A stretch of DNA of 12,017 bases from Caryophanales bacterium (GTDB lineage: Bacteria; Bacillota_I; Bacilli_A; RFN20; CAG-288): contig JAJVUU010000053.1 of assembly GCA_021621525.1 (NCBI GenBank), positions 1 through 12,017 on the forward strand. The letters are read 5' to 3'. Positions 11,790-12,017 of the stretch are shown piece by piece. Every line of letters begins with the position of its first letter. Position 1 is the stretch's first letter. A model generated the notes under the pieces. That model had not been told where the DNA came from and did not search any database. It was given only the letters and a program-made list of their open reading frames with translations. The translations under genes and the position numbers were made by a program.

Positions 11790-12017
11790 AATTTCTGTGA
11801 AACTTGCTTTATCAGGCAAATCATAGATTTACATCGTCTGTTTGCCTATATCAAAGGTAAAACGGAAATTGCTTCCCGTATCCTTGATTTTAGAGCACGA
11901 CACAAAAGAATTCACGGATTATTGCGAAGATGACGAAATATAGATGCTGAATTATATTTTCAGGCAGTAAATAAAAGTATGTGTAAAAATAGATAACATA
12001 GCTTGTAAGGTAACCTT
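11790..12017. other. Region after dfrA without a recognisable gene
   Basis: About 230 bases to the window edge. No frame has a credible start and ribosome binding site. On the minus strand a short frame ending near 11834 reads IKDTGSNFRFTFDIGKQTM and looks protein-like, but a stop precedes it about 30 codons earlier, so at most it is a remnant. An imperfect inverted repeat (AGGCAAA 11814-11820, TTTGCCT 11841-11847) is present. Nothing else was identified. Confidence 0.4.

Noticed and set aside
1..12017. CRISPR arrays, tRNA or rRNA genes, insertion sequences, prophage or toxin-antitoxin pairs
   Set aside because: No regularly spaced repeats, no cloverleaf or rRNA-like stretches, no transposase or integrase motifs. 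The small HTH gene lacks a toxin-like partner.

Overview
The window looks like chromosome of a low-to-mid GC Gram-positive bacterium (Bacillota). My best guess is an Erysipelotrichia-type organism. The reasons are the strong AGGAGG-type ribosome binding sites and consensus TATAAT promoters, a CIRCE-controlled small heat-shock gene, a lipoprotein-type YidC with the rpmH-rnpA-yidC-jag order, and a Bacillus-type ThyA next to a clostridial-looking DHFR. The lineage is inference; no rRNA or other direct marker is present.

Layout. (1) 1-575, minus strand: the 5' part of an Hsp20 gene that runs off the left edge, with a promoter sandwiched between two tandem CIRCE operators. (2) 787-2098, plus strand: rpmG-secE-nusG, compactly packed, with its own promoter and a terminator that can work in both directions. 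(3) 2112-3021, minus: a pyridoxal/pyridoxamine kinase gene with its own promoter. (4) 3022-4104, minus: a two-gene unit of a six-helix membrane protein and a small Cro/C1-type DNA-binding protein, with terminator. (5) 4263-7094, plus: rpmH-rnpA-yidC-jag with promoter and terminator. This is the block that usually sits beside dnaA/oriC, but neither dnaA, clear DnaA boxes, nor mnmE/mnmG flank it here. (6) 7130-8185, minus: two neighbouring gene remnants, an internally deleted AAA/DUF4143 ATPase and the end of a family 3 glycosidase. (7) 8206-10210, minus: a four-gene unit of an unknown soluble protein, a DUF1294 membrane protein, a small two-helix membrane protein and a divergent PlsX-like protein. 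(8) 10346-11790, plus: thyA-dfrA with promoter and terminator, followed by about 230 bases without a recognisable gene.

Most of the window is core housekeeping: ribosomal proteins, Sec translocation and transcription elongation, RNase P, membrane insertion, vitamin B6 salvage, and folate/thymidylate synthesis. I see no defence system, CRISPR array, insertion sequence or prophage. The points that most deserve a second look are the double CIRCE arrangement, the decayed zone between jag and plsX, the lineage-specific extensions on SecE, NusG and YidC, the altered RNR motif of RnpA, and the PlsX-like operon with unknown membrane proteins.
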